From assembly GCF_014839805.1 (NCBI RefSeq), contig NC_051117.1, forward strand, positions 8,556,001-8,620,000: 64,000 bases of DNA, in the 5' to 3' direction. This DNA is from Manduca sexta (taxonomy: Eukaryota; Arthropoda; Insecta; Lepidoptera; Sphingidae). The position numbers were made by a program, and so were the translations under genes. This document shows positions 1 to 8,923 of the stretch, piece by piece; position 1 is the stretch's first letter, and the number at the start of each line of letters is the position of its first letter. The notes under the pieces are model-generated. The model saw nothing but the letters and a program-made list of their open reading frames with translations. It did not search any database and was not told the origin of the DNA.

Positions 1-1789
1 ATTTATGTGTTTGGTATTTTTGTTACTGCGATGTTGGGTGGTCATTTTCTTTTGTTTTCGGATGCTTGTGCTATCTTTGGCGTTAGGGTATTTCGGTGTT
101 ATCAATTTGGAATATTATTTTTCTCGAGGAATTTTTGATTTACTTTATTAGTAAAGTTATGCTAGTGGTAATGAATGAAAATTATATATAAAGCCTTTTG
201 TCCTTTTGAGCTTTATTTAAACGGTATTTAATAATAAATATTGTATACAATTATCTGTATACACTAAACAAAAATGTAAGTAAATGTAACTTAGAGTTTT
301 AATGAAATATATTTTCCAAAATTAAAGATGGCCGCCCTACCGAGTGACTGATTTTGGTAAAATTTTAGATTGTGTAATTTGTGAACGTTCAAAAATATAT
401 TTATAATACGAATATATAATGCGGCGAGGTGCCTTATCTATTCGATATAGAGTTAGATGTTTTCGATAAAAAATGTGCCAAAAATATTTTTGCCTTATTG
501 CTTTTGGCGGGAAAGTAGCCGAGCTGTGTGCAAACGAAACTAAATACATTTTTACGTATTGTACGTAATATAACATTTTCTTAACATTGTAAAATATATA
601 TTGTGGAAAATTTTAAGGGGAATTTACGTAAAACTTGTTGCAAATGGCTCGGTTTGTTCGTCAACCAAAATTGTGGATGTATTTAGTATATGAAATGCTA
701 GAATGTTGATAAACGGCTTGTTTGTGTATTTCCTATATTTTTCCAACTAGAAAGTAAGTAGAAATGTATTCTAAATGTACCTAAGATGTGGATTCGCAGT
801 GTCTTCATACAATAGAAAATTGAGCTTGAATATAAAATAGGAAAATTATTTTTCTTCAAATATGCAAAAGAAATATTAATAATTATGAAATAGGCTCTAA
901 ATACTTCATATTTCGTCAAATAAGTCTATCTATTTTTATACAATTATTAAAACATTTTTACAGTTTGTCGATATTGCAAAAATTTGCTTGCATAAATGTC
1001 AAATCGTTAGCCAATATAATATTCTGAAATATATTATTGATTATAAAAGCACGCAAATCATTACACTTTGAAAAAGTTAGTTTGTTTTTAATTAATCAAG
1101 AACAACTATTATTGTGCTAAGTTTCTGGAGACTTTTTTCTACATTTTTGCGATTTTAAACACCGACAATGCGATTTTTTATACGAAAGGCGATCGATTTT
1201 CAATCTTCAGATAAAAATTCTTCGTCAAATATATTATAACTAGGTTGAATAGGAGTATACTATATATTATATATTTTACTCATGCGAGTGCAATGTTCAA
1301 TTTGTTCGTATAGTGATTATAATGTTTTATTTGTTGATTGAAAAATTGGCTTTTCGAGTACGCAGTTTATTGCATACACATCACACTTTTTTAATATAAA
1401 TAGTATTTTTGATTACTAAAAGTACTTTCCTCCATAGAAAAAGAAAACACTGTATCCCAAAATTTATAAAAAATAAATATTTTTTAAATATCATTGGGTA
1501 AATAGGTCCCCGTGTGTAAAAACTTTTTAGATAAAGTCATTTCCCCTGTGGTATTTTTGTGTGTTCCCGAGCTGAGTAATTTCTAGTCAAACGTCATAGA
1601 TTTGCTTGCTTCGTATTATTTATGGATGTTAAATGTAGAACCAAATGTTATTTATATATTTTAAATAATGTATTTTATACGAGACGTATACTTGTTACTG
1701 TGGAATAAATTGTTGATATCGAAACTGATTTTTTTATTACCTATCATAACCTTGAATCCCTATTTATTAATTTCTATACCTGAATCCAT
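1..1789. other. AT-rich stretch without a recognised gene
   Basis: I see no convincing coding region. The open frames here are short, AT-driven and lack splice sites or recognisable motifs. A YY1-like AAGATGGCCGCC (324-335) and an E2F-like TTTTGGCGGGAAA (503-515) stand out and could belong to a promoter of a gene beyond the left edge. Confidence 0.6.
503..515. promoter_or_regulatory. E2F-like site
   Basis: TTTTGGCGGGAAA fits the E2F/DP consensus (TTTSGCGC and variants) closely, in a very AT-rich setting. AAGATGGCCGCC, a YY1/Pho-type word, lies about 170 bases to the left. No gene start is visible beside it, so a regulatory role is inference only. Confidence 0.3.
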
Positions 1790-1805
1790 AATGATCATCA
1801 TCAGC

Positions 1806-3551
1806 CTATATCTTTGTCCACTGCTGGACATAGGCCTCCTCCAATGTGCGCCGTTTTATCCTGTCTTCGGCCTGTCGCATCCAGTTCTTACCAGCGACCT
1901 TTCGCAGATCGTCACTCCACCTAGCTGGAGGGCGGCCTACACTACGTTTGCCGAGCCGTGGTCTCCACTCAAGAACTCGTTTACCCCATCGGTTATCGGT
2001 TCTTCGACAGATATGCCCTGCACATTGCCACTTCAGTTTGCTAATCCTGTGTGCTATGTCGGTGACATTGGTTCTCTGACGAATGACCTCGTTACGAAGT
2101 TTATCTTTCAGAGAAACTCCGAGCATAACACGTTCCATAGCTCGCTGAGCGACTTTGAGCTGGTGGACCAGCCGTACTGTGAGCGTCCACGTCTCGGCAC
2201 CGTAGGTCATGACAGGTAGGACGCACTGGTTGAAAACCTTCGTTTTCAAACATTGTGGTAGAAGTGACGAGAAAACCCGACGCAGTTTGCCAAATGCGGC
2301 CCAGCCCAGCTAGATTCTCTTTTTAACCTCGCTCTCAAGGCTGTTTCTTCTTAATTGCAGAATCTGCCCAAGGTAGGTGTATTCCGAAACAACTTCGAGA
2401 AGGTGGCCATTGACAACGATAGGTCTTGGATCTAGGTGGTCATTGATCATAAGTTTTGTCTTATCCAGATTCATTGTTAGACCTATTCGCTGTGAGGCCG
2501 AAGCTAGGCTGTTTAGCATCTGTTGCAGTTCCTCCAGTGTTTCTGCGATTATCACTATGTCGCCTGCGAATCGCAAATGCGAGATGTACTCACCATTTAT
2601 GTTAATGCCCATACCTTTCCAGTCCAGAGTCTTGAACAAATCCTCCAATGCGCTTGTGAATAGTTTTGGGGTAATAACATCCCCCTGTCTCACCCCTCTG
2701 CGCAGCTGAATGGGTCCCGACTGCTGGTTCTGTACTTGGACACACATAGTGGCAGATTTATATAGACATCTCAGCACTTCGACATAGCGATAATCTACTT
2801 GACAACGCTGTAAGGATTCCAGGACAGCCCAGGTTTCGACAGAGTCGAAGGCCTTCTCATAGTCCACAAATTCCAAACACAGGGGCCGATTATACTCCTC
2901 GGATTTCTGTATAATCTGCCTCACTGTGTGTATGACTGCCTCGGTGGCGTAGTTGTATTGCACGTCCGGTACAATAGCGCTCTGAGGTCCTGGGTTCGAA
3001 TCCCGGGTCGGGCAAAGTGATATTTGGGTTTTTCTGCTCAGTATCAGCCCGGAGTCTGGAATTTGTGCCCGATATGGCGATAGGCTCGCCCCCTATCACA
3101 TCATGGGACGGAACATACTTGGCGAAAAGTGGGTGCCCTAGTTGCGCCTCTGCATACCCCTTCGGGGATAAAATGCGTGATGTTATGTATGTACTGTGTG
3201 TATGTGGTCTATGGTACTATATCCTCCGTGAAACCCAGCCTGTTCCGGGGGCTGAAACTCGTCGAGTCTCCTAGCGAGGCGATTCGTGATAACCTTGGAG
3301 AACAACTTATAGACGTGGCTCAGGAGTGAGATGGGCCTATAATTCTTTAGAAGGGTTTTATCCCCCCTTTTAAAGAAAAGAACCACCAGACTCCTACTCC
3401 ACGCCTTTGGAGTTCTCCCACAGTGTAGAACGGTGTTAAACAGCTTTTGTAGCTCCTGTGTGACAGGAAGGCCACCTGCCTGCAGGAGCTCCGAAGTAAC
3501 TCCGTCCTCACTGGGGGCTTTTCCATTTTTAAGTTGTCTCAGAGCCAACAC
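1806..3551 (-). pseudogene. Broken RTE reverse transcriptase
   Basis: Three blocks read in order on the minus strand: 3,551-3,205 (NGKAPSEDGV, YRPISLLSHVYKLFSKVI, EQAGF), 2,922-2,310 (LEFVDYEKAFDSVE, GVRQGDVITP, YTYLGQIL) and 2,309-1,806 (YGAETWTLT, HICRRTDNRW, GRPPARWSDDL). These are the usual RT motifs in the right order. The copy is dead for three visible reasons: a SINE splits the first two blocks, an in-frame TAG at 2,310-2,312 separates the second and third, and the catalytic box that should read (F/Y)ADD reads FAGD (about 2,557-2,568). Otherwise the frame is unbroken, so decay is recent or slow. Confidence 0.85.
2935..3192 (+). mobile_element. tRNA-derived SINE, family S1, inserted in RTE
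   Basis: The head carries a pol III A box (TGGCGTAGTTG, 2,945-2,955) and B box (GGTTCGAATCC, 2,993-3,003). The body contains 'GGCGATAGGCTCGCCCCC' and the tail is TATGTATGT-like. It is flanked by a perfect 12-bp target duplication, ACTGTGTGTATG, at 2,923-2,934 and 3,193-3,204, and it interrupts the RT frame exactly between those repeats. The copy at 61,226-61,482 differs from it at only about two positions. Confidence 0.9.
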
Positions 3552-3600
3552 GATCTCGCCTTGGTCGATTTCTGGCAGATCTGGGTGGCCCTGGGATCAT

Positions 3601-3992
3601 GGTCGACATGCCATGAATAAGGAGCATGTTGAGCATGAGCAATCCATATTGATATGATACTGTATTTATTTTTGTTTTTTACTTTCATAAAATATTTACG
3701 TCGCATAAATTATTACAGTAAGAATCATTGAAATCAGGTTACAAATCAACAAAGTTATAAGCCTTTGAATTTCGGTAGAAGGATAGTCAAGAAGCAGAAT
3801 AGAGACGGAATACCCACATGTGACGTCATCGGGCATTACTAGAATAGCAAAGAAAGAGATGAAGCGATAACCCCTGATGCGCACACTACTCCACATTGTA
3901 ATATTTAAAATATGAATTACTGGCTTATTTCTTAACTAAATATTAATGCAGGTTTCGCAGAAGCGCATTTTTTGACGTACTATTATTATATA
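3601..3992. other. Intergenic spacer
   Basis: No gene or repeat recognised. It contains one CRE palindrome TGACGTCA at 3,821-3,828. Confidence 0.5.
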
Positions 3993-5112
3993 CTAGCTTT
4001 TGCTCGCGGCTCCGCCCGCGTTATAAAGTTTTTCAGGCTAAAGTTTTCCGTTATAAAAATAGTAGTTTCCCGGGAGCCTATGTTCTTCCCAGGGTCTCAA
4101 ACTGTCTCCATACCAAATTTCATCTTAATACGTTGGGTAGTTTTTGAGTTTAACACGTTAAGGCAGACAGATTCAGCGGGGGACTTTGATATATTATTTA
4201 GAACTTTTAAGTGAAACAATCCCGTCATACATCATTGTTGCATAACTTTAACCGTTTACGCAGCGCAGGCAACGGAAGCTCTCAAAACTCATAATTTTCC
4301 CCGTTTTTGCAACATGTTTCATTACTGCTCCGCTCCTATTGGTTATAGCATGATGATATATAGCCTATAGCACTCCAGGAACAAAGGGCTATCCAACACA
4401 AAAAGATTTTTTCAGTTCAAACCGGTAGTTCCTGAGATTAGCCATTACTGCTCCGCTCCTATTGGTCATAGCGTGATGATATATAACTTATAGCGGTCCA
4501 CAAATAAAGGGCTATCCAACACAAAACGAATTTTTCAGTTGAAACCGGTAGTTCCTGAGATTAGCCATTACTGCTCCGCTCCTATTGATCATATCGTGAT
4601 GATATATAACTTTGAGCACTCCACAAACAAAGGACTATTCAACACAAAAATATTTTTTCAGTTCGAATCGGTAGTTCCTGAGATTAGCTATTACTGCTCC
4701 GCTCCTATTGAATATAGCGTGATGATATATAGCCTATATATAGCTCTCCACGAACAAAGGGCTATCCAACGCAAAAAGAATTTTTCAGTTTGGACCGGTA
4801 GTTCCTGAGATTAGCCATTACTGCCCCGCTCCTATTGGGTATAGCGTGATGATATATAGCCTATAGCACTCCACGAACAAAGGGCTATCCAACGCAAAAG
4901 AATTTTTCAGTTTGGACCGGTAGTTCCTGAGATTAGCCATTACTGCCCCGCTCCTATTGGGTATAGCGTGATGATATATAGCCTATAGCACTCCACGAAC
5001 AAAGGGCTATCCAACGCAAAAAGAATTTTTCAGTTTGGACCGGTAGTTCCTGAGATTAGCGCGTTCAAACAAACAAACAAACAAACTCTTCAGCTTTATA
5101 TAATAGTATAGA
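3993..5112 (-). mobile_element. Non-autonomous Helitron
   Basis: On the minus strand the element begins with TC (5,112-5,111) and ends with CTAG (3,996-3,993). A GC hairpin of CGCGG...CCGCG type precedes the terminus by about 10 bases. The host bases at the junctions are A (3,992) and T (5,113), the AT dinucleotide that Helitrons target, with no target duplication. These are the structural hallmarks of Helitrons. There is no Rep/helicase frame, so it depends on another copy. Most of its length is a minisatellite (4,319-5,060). Confidence 0.85.
4319..5060. repeat. Six-unit minisatellite (~123 bp) inside the Helitron
   Basis: Six tandem units start at about 4,319, 4,441, 4,564, 4,688, 4,815 and 4,937. 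Each contains ATTACTGCTCCGCTCCTATT, then GTGATGATATATA, GGGCTATCCAAC and ends in GTAGTTCCTGAGATTAG. The last two units are almost identical while the first three are more diverged, so the array grew at the side nearer 5,060. It is followed by a (CAAA)n run at 5,069-5,088. Confidence 0.9.
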
Positions 5113-5462
5113 TTGTATAGAATAATGAACTTAATCAAACATAAGATGATCCTTTTTTATATATAAATAAGTATTTGGTTCACTAAGAACTAGATATCGG
5201 CTAGATTGTGTCATATTTTTACTTGGAAAAGATGAACATAAATATAACTTATGCCAAAAACATGTTATAAAGAATTCAGAACATAGCTATAGGAAATGTA
5301 ATACTAGATGTACGACCAGTACAATAGGTATTCTTTAGAGTATCTGTCTAATTTCATAACAATATCTGTTGTAATCGATCCTTATTGCGGATCAATAAGA
5401 TATACTAATGGTAAATCGGTCCTTGAGTTGGTAAAATAATAAAAAAAATCAGCAATGCCCGG
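5113..5462. other. Spacer downstream of the small-gene cluster
   Basis: No gene or repeat recognised. It begins immediately past the AATAAA of the 200-aa gene, so it should hold that transcript's cleavage site and the following DNA. Confidence 0.5.
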
Positions 5463-5468
5463 TTTATT
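5463..5468 (-). terminator. Polyadenylation signal overlapping the stop codon
   Basis: AATAAA on the minus strand shares bases with the TAA stop (5,469-5,467) of the 200-aa gene. Cleavage is expected a few tens of bases further on, giving a very short 3' UTR. Confidence 0.7.
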
Positions 5469-6069
5469 AAGACATTTCACTCTTATTACATTTTTGTGAG
5501 CTCTCTCCTGGTTCAACGTCTTCCATAGAGTCCATTTTGTCGTTGATTTCGGATTTCAGCTCACGTACTAGTTGTTCGAGTCCGTCGTCCCAATATTCGC
5601 TGTCTGGTATTTCGTCTTCTACCTTTGGTTTCACTGTTACAATACTTTTTTGACTATCTGCTATTTTGAGATCTTTGGAGTAACTTATTTTGACAGGAAA
5701 ATTTGTATCATCCCTCGCATTTAAATCTATGCTCTTTATTATTTGTGGAATCATTTTTTCTGGATCAGCGTCAGGTATGAGTAAATCTTTGTCGATATCA
5801 TCAGTGACTTCAGGTCGGAATTCCTGCTTAGATTGGTCAGAGTTAGAAGCCATCTCATTTATTTCGTTTTGTAATTTTTTAATTACCGATTCTAGTTGTG
5901 AGATTTCTCTGTCGATTCTATGCTTAGAGTCTTCTCGGTTCTCGGTTTCATTGGCGTGTACCGTCAGCTTTTTAACAACAGGTTCTTCATTAAAACTTTC
6001 TACTTTATTGCGAATACATTCAATTATCGAATCAATCTGCGAGCTACCGGCCTTGATAATTCTATCCAT
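5467..6069 (-). CDS. Unrecognised 200-aa acidic coiled-coil protein
   Basis: I do not recognise the family. The single open frame starts MDRIIKAGSSQIDSIIECIR and ends KCNKSEMS. It is acidic and Ser/Asp/Glu/Lys-rich. Residues about 52-76 (REISQLESVIKKLQNEINEM) have heptad spacing suited to a short coiled coil, and 160-180 may form a second amphipathic helix. No signal peptide or membrane segment is seen. The ATG lies one base after the TGA of the upstream 173-aa frame (TGA-A-ATG), so the two are probably on one mRNA, or else a frameshift or an unseen short intron joins them. The polyadenylation signal overlaps the stop. The coding call rests on length and composition in an AT-rich setting. Confidence 0.7.
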   Translation of the reverse strand: MDRIIKAGSSQIDSIIECIRNKVESFNEEPVVKKLTVHANETENREDSKHRIDREISQLESVIKKLQNEINEMASNSDQSKQEFRPEVTDDIDKDLLIPDADPEKMIPQIIKSIDLNARDDTNFPVKISYSKDLKIADSQKSIVTVKPKVEDEIPDSEYWDDGLEQLVRELKSEINDKMDSMEDVEPGESSQKCNKSEMS

Positions 6070-6070
6070 T

Positions 6071-6592
6071 TCACTCTAAATATCTCTTTTTCCGTTCCTT
6101 GCACTCTTCGATATGTTGGCGTCGTTTTTGTTCTTCACATGGGTCCCTTACTGGGGGCGGTGGGGGGTCTGGTGGAGGAGGACAGCCAGGCCACGGGAGA
6201 TCAGGATGTGCAGCAGTTGTGTCTAATATTGCGTCACAGCGTTCAGTTGTTGTTTGTTCTCTTTCTACTACACAAACTATAGGAAAGTCTTGAGATGGAG
6301 GTACTGGAGGATTCTTTACTTTTTCGATACATATAGCGGTACAAGGCGGAGGGGGAGAGGGTTGTATGACTGGTGGCCGAGGACATATTGTGATACCTGC
6401 CTTCTCCTTCTCTCTGATCTTCTGCAGCAGGCAGAGGTCGGGCGGCGGCGGCTCGGGCGCGGGGTCCACATGGCAAACCTTAGTTTTAACTTCTGTGATT
6501 GCAGTCACTTTACATTTCTTTGGTTTGTCGCTCTGGACTGGTTTGGGTTCTTCATCGCATTTCAGTTTGTCGGCGGATGGGTTTGCGGACAT
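6071..6592 (-). CDS. Unrecognised 173-aa Pro/Cys-rich protein with KNP motif
   Basis: The start MSANPSADKLKCDEEP is chosen because the composition turns protein-like there. The frame stays open up to an ATG at 6,766, but those extra 58 residues look like translated AT-rich leader. It contains a VKTKVCHVDP segment, Pro runs (PEPPPPD, PSPPPPC, PPPPDPPPPP), then CTAICIEKVKNPPVPP, and ends in a charged tail EEQKRRQHIEECKERKKRYLE-like. The VK-x-C-x-V-x-P and C-I-x-K-V-K-N-P pieces match both repeats of the neighbouring 123-aa protein, so the two genes are related. No signal peptide or known domain is visible. The stop TGA is one base from the ATG of the 200-aa frame. The function is unknown; Cys/Pro-rich small proteins of this look can be structural, for example in sperm tails, but that is only a guess. 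Confidence 0.7.
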   Translation of the reverse strand: MSANPSADKLKCDEEPKPVQSDKPKKCKVTAITEVKTKVCHVDPAPEPPPPDLCLLQKIREKEKAGITICPRPPVIQPSPPPPCTAICIEKVKNPPVPPSQDFPIVCVVEREQTTTERCDAILDTTAAHPDLPWPGCPPPPDPPPPPVRDPCEEQKRRQHIEECKERKKRYLE

Positions 6593-6901
6593 TGCTGTTG
6601 GTATCAAGTTGACGGCATACGATTTCGTACATTTCGTAATGGGAATGTCATTTAAATCAGCCAGTGTGTTGCATAGAAGGAGTTTGAATTCAATAAATAT
6701 CAAAACCTTTAAAATAGTATTGCTATTTCGTGAATATATTACGAGAACTTGAGCCTTTGAAATCATTATTTTCCCTTCGGTAATGCACCCATATTGCCCA
6801 TAATTGTCTGGTTGTTAAGGAGCGATAATAATCATCATCAGGTGAGCCACCCAAATTTGTGTAGTTCTATAATAAAAAGAGAAACAAAACTAGCTTCAAA
6901 A
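6593..6901. other. Spacer, possible 5' leader of the 173-aa gene
   Basis: AT-rich. It carries an open extension of the 173-aa frame up to an in-frame ATG at 6,766, which I did not accept as coding. No repeat seen. Confidence 0.5.
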
Positions 6902-7104
6902 CTATTTATTGGGATCACAAGGGTCTTTAATTTCAGGTTTCTTCTCCGGGTTCTTGATGCGGTGCAGGCACAACGGCGGGTCGTTGCAAGGTCTTCGTTT
7001 CTTTACAGGCAGACTACTGCAGGGAGGGAGTATGTCGCACGGGTGGTTTGGCTCCACCTTGGCGCATGACTTCACGTTGATGTAGCTCCCAGAAAGACAC
7101 CTGG
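6902..7104 (-). CDS. 123-aa Cys/Pro-rich protein, exon 2 (repeat 2 and C-terminus)
   Basis: The acceptor TTATTTCCAG precedes 7,104, and the first two bases complete a codon begun in exon 1. It reads RCLSGSYINVKSCAKVEPNH, then a Cys/Pro stretch, CLHRIKNPEKKP, and ends DPCDPNK. The INVKSCAKVEPNHPCD...CLHRIKNP unit matches the unit in exon 1 (IDVKSCERVEPPHPCD...CLERLKNP), so each exon encodes one copy: an exon duplication. The last two codons AAT AAA, followed by TAG, also form the polyadenylation signal. Confidence 0.75.
6905..6910 (-). terminator. Polyadenylation signal made of the last two codons
   Basis: AATAAA here is read as Asn-Lys, the final two residues of the 123-aa protein, directly before TAG (6,904-6,902). 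Confidence 0.7.
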
Positions 7105-7358
7105 CTGGAAATAATAAGCAGTCATATTAATTCAACGTAGGGCCAATACAATGTAAATTCTATAGATACTGCAGAAAGAGTGAATTTTATTTACGCAGTT
7201 CAACAAAGTATGAAGGTATATCTTTAAGGAAGGATGGCTGAACCCGTATGATGTTGAAAATGCAGTTCGATTTAAAAATAAAAATCAGAGACATATAAAT
7301 TAATTGCTAATAAATAAAACTGCGCAAGTACATATGTTATATGCATAGATTGGTTTAC

Positions 7359-7527
7359 TTATTTCTCCAGGGTACGCTGGATTCTTCAACCTCTCTAGAC
7401 AGATCGAGGGGGCGGGACAGTCTCCCTCTGGCTCCTGCAGAGGATCACAAGGCACAACAGGATCGCAAGGATGAGGAGGTTCCACTCTCTCGCAAGATTT
7501 CACGTCTATGCGCGTTGTCGATTCCAT
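7359..7527 (-). CDS. 123-aa Cys/Pro-rich protein, exon 1 (repeat 1)
   Basis: I do not recognise the family. It starts MESTTRIDVKSCERVEPPHP and reaches CLERLKNPAYPGEI before a donor ATAA|GTAAAC at 7,358, phase 1. Spliced to 7,104-6,902 it gives a 123-residue protein made of two ~50-aa units. Each unit has the pattern (I)-x-V-K-S-C-x-(K/R)-V-E-P-x-H-P-C-D, a variable Cys/Pro linker, then C-L-x-R-(I/L)-K-N-P. No signal peptide is seen. An acceptor-like TTAG lies ten bases upstream of the ATG (7,538-7,541), so this may be an internal exon of a transcript that starts at the 58-aa gene near 8.2 kb. Regularly placed cysteines suggest disulphide or metal links, but that is inference. Confidence 0.75.
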
Positions 7528-7537
7528 GTTCCAGGTG

Positions 7538-8036
7538 CTAAGACATAATGTAATATTTATAGCCTGACCAGAAAAATAGAATATCAGCTTGGGAGCGCCA
7601 CTTTTTCCTAAGTTTTAAAGTTAACGTACACAAAATTAATTTAATTTTTACCTTAACATAGCGGTTTTTTATGTTTCTGGTCGGACTATCATCAAAGTTA
7701 TATCATTTTACCTATAATGGTAGCAACTTTGGGAGATGAGGGACTGCATGGCAAAGTGGTCTTAAATAGTTTTGTTGCCATTTAAAAAATGTGCTTTAAT
7801 ATGAAGGACAATGATGGTGTAATGAGATTAGTAGATAATTATTATTCTGTAAGTGGCTTCTGTATGAATTCAATCAATACTTATCACGGCTCGTTTACCA
7901 AATGCAAATAGGAGCTACACAATAGACATGTAATTTTATACGTTAAGTCACTCTTGTGAAGTTATAAAACACAATAAATAAAATTTCTCGAGTCCTTGAA
8001 AAATATAAGAATTTACCTCCTCTACTGAGATGTGAT
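7538..8036. other. Spacer or intron between small genes
   Basis: AT-rich with no repeat or frame of note. A strong donor on the minus strand, GAGGAG|GTAAAT (G of GT at 8,016), faces the acceptor at 7,541-7,538, so this is probably an intron of about 480 bases. Confidence 0.5.
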
Positions 8037-8213
8037 TCAGTGTGACTGCTCATCAGAGGTTGTGTTGTTTTTGCAAGCGCAGGTGTGACTGGCTTCCTGC
8101 TTGGTCATCTCTTCGTCCTGCAGCATTTGTACGTCGGCGCAGGGCGCCACGCAGGGCAGGCATTTGTTCTTCTGCCTTTTGCAGTTCTTCCCGCATGGCT
8201 CGTTGTCCGACAT
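8037..8213 (-). CDS. Unrecognised 58-aa Cys-rich small protein
   Basis: It starts MSDNEPCGKNCKRQKNKCLP, continues CVAPCADVQM and ends SHTCACKNNTTSDEQSH, with eight cysteines in 58 residues. The first half is basic and the second acidic. No signal peptide or membrane segment is seen. Its stop TGA is followed within 25 bases by a strong donor GAGGAG|GTAAAT that could splice to the acceptor just before the MESTTR start. The transcript would then carry this frame upstream of the 123-aa one. Other readings are a single-exon small gene, or a first exon whose real donor I have missed. Composition matches the neighbours, which supports it being a real member of the cluster. Confidence 0.6.
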   Translation of the reverse strand: MSDNEPCGKNCKRQKNKCLPCVAPCADVQMLQDEEMTKQEASHTCACKNNTTSDEQSH

Positions 8214-8917
8214 TATGGTTTTTAAGGGTGTTTCCAGATTTTTACATAACTTTGATGAGGGTTCTTGAAGACATTTCGATGGATTTTGTTATAATGTCGA
8301 TATTTTTTTATTTGGTCAGCCTTTAAAAGAGAATTTATGTTAAATCTCCGATACTGTTAAAGAGGTTTGGTGATAGACTTCTCTATTAAAAAGGTTCTAA
8401 TACAAAAATAACAATTTATACGTGTATTTTTAAGGAGAAATGATGCACTTGCAGTGCGCCAGGAGTATGAATATTTTCAGACATAAGCGAGTCTTTCGTG
8501 TTTTTCTCAAATTAAACTACTTTTGTTTAGTCGACCTTGAGATCGAGTACTATGAAATAAAAAAAAGCTATTATGCTTATTATGGAAGTGTGAGTTGTTG
8601 TGGTTTTATAACCCATAATTTTTTAATAAAGTACCTAATATTAAACTTCGTCTTAAGTAACTTATTAATATTATATTATACCTTAAGAATTTATAAATCC
8701 TTAAGAATCCCGATATCAAAACCTACATGTGACAGTTTATTTGTATAATTTGACCAAGAAAATAAAAACCTGCATTGGGGGGCGAATTTTTGCTTTTGGT
8801 TTTAAAGTTAAAATTGTCAGTACAAGAAATGAGTTCCCTTGTTACTTCAACAAGGTAAGGTTTTTTATTTTCCTGGTAAGACTAAGAAAAACAACAATAA
8901 TGACAAATATCAATGTT
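8214..8917. other. Spacer between cluster genes
   Basis: AT-rich, with no repeat recognised and no coding frame I would support. On the minus strand it should contain the promoter of the 58-aa gene, but I see no certain core promoter motif. Confidence 0.5.
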
Positions 8918-8923
8918 TTTATT
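8918..8923 (-). terminator. Polyadenylation signal overlapping the stop codon
   Basis: AATAAA on the minus strand includes the TAA stop (8,921-8,919) of the 537-aa gene, the same arrangement as in two other genes of the cluster. Confidence 0.7.

Larger units (their letters stand above)
1790..3600 (-). mobile_element. 5'-truncated RTE-type non-LTR retrotransposon
   Basis: Read on the minus strand this is the reverse-transcriptase half of an RTE-clade element of the kind common in Lepidoptera. The 3' end carries the typical 'GGAGGCCTATGTCCAGCAGTGG' type of tail, running into ATGATGAT-like sequence at about 1,790-1,800. The endonuclease half is missing, so the copy is 5'-truncated near 3,600. 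A SINE has jumped into it at 2,935-3,192. A second, much shorter copy of a related element sits at 49,593-49,777. Confidence 0.85.

Noticed and set aside
337..576. 79-codon minus-strand frame
   Set aside because: AT-driven composition rich in Tyr, Ile and Lys with no motif or splice support.
1668..2219. 183-codon + strand frame
   Set aside because: It is the antisense of the RTE reverse transcriptase on the minus strand, which has clear motifs.
2945..3003. tRNA-like A and B boxes, also at 17,260-17,315
   Set aside because: They belong to SINE heads; no complete cloverleaf gene is present.
2890..3274. Short frames reading MIGGEPIAISG and MIFGFFCSVSA, also seen at 61.2-61.5 kb
   Set aside because: Both are translations of SINE S1, which is not protein-coding.
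4319..5060. Regularly spaced ~123-bp repeats, considered as a CRISPR-like array
   Set aside because: Units are contiguous with no unique spacers, lie inside a Helitron, and the genome is eukaryotic.
6593..6766. N-terminal extension of the 173-aa protein to ATG at 6,766
   Set aside because: Residues look like translated AT-rich leader and lack the Cys/Pro style; the internal ATG at 6,592 is preferred, though not proven.
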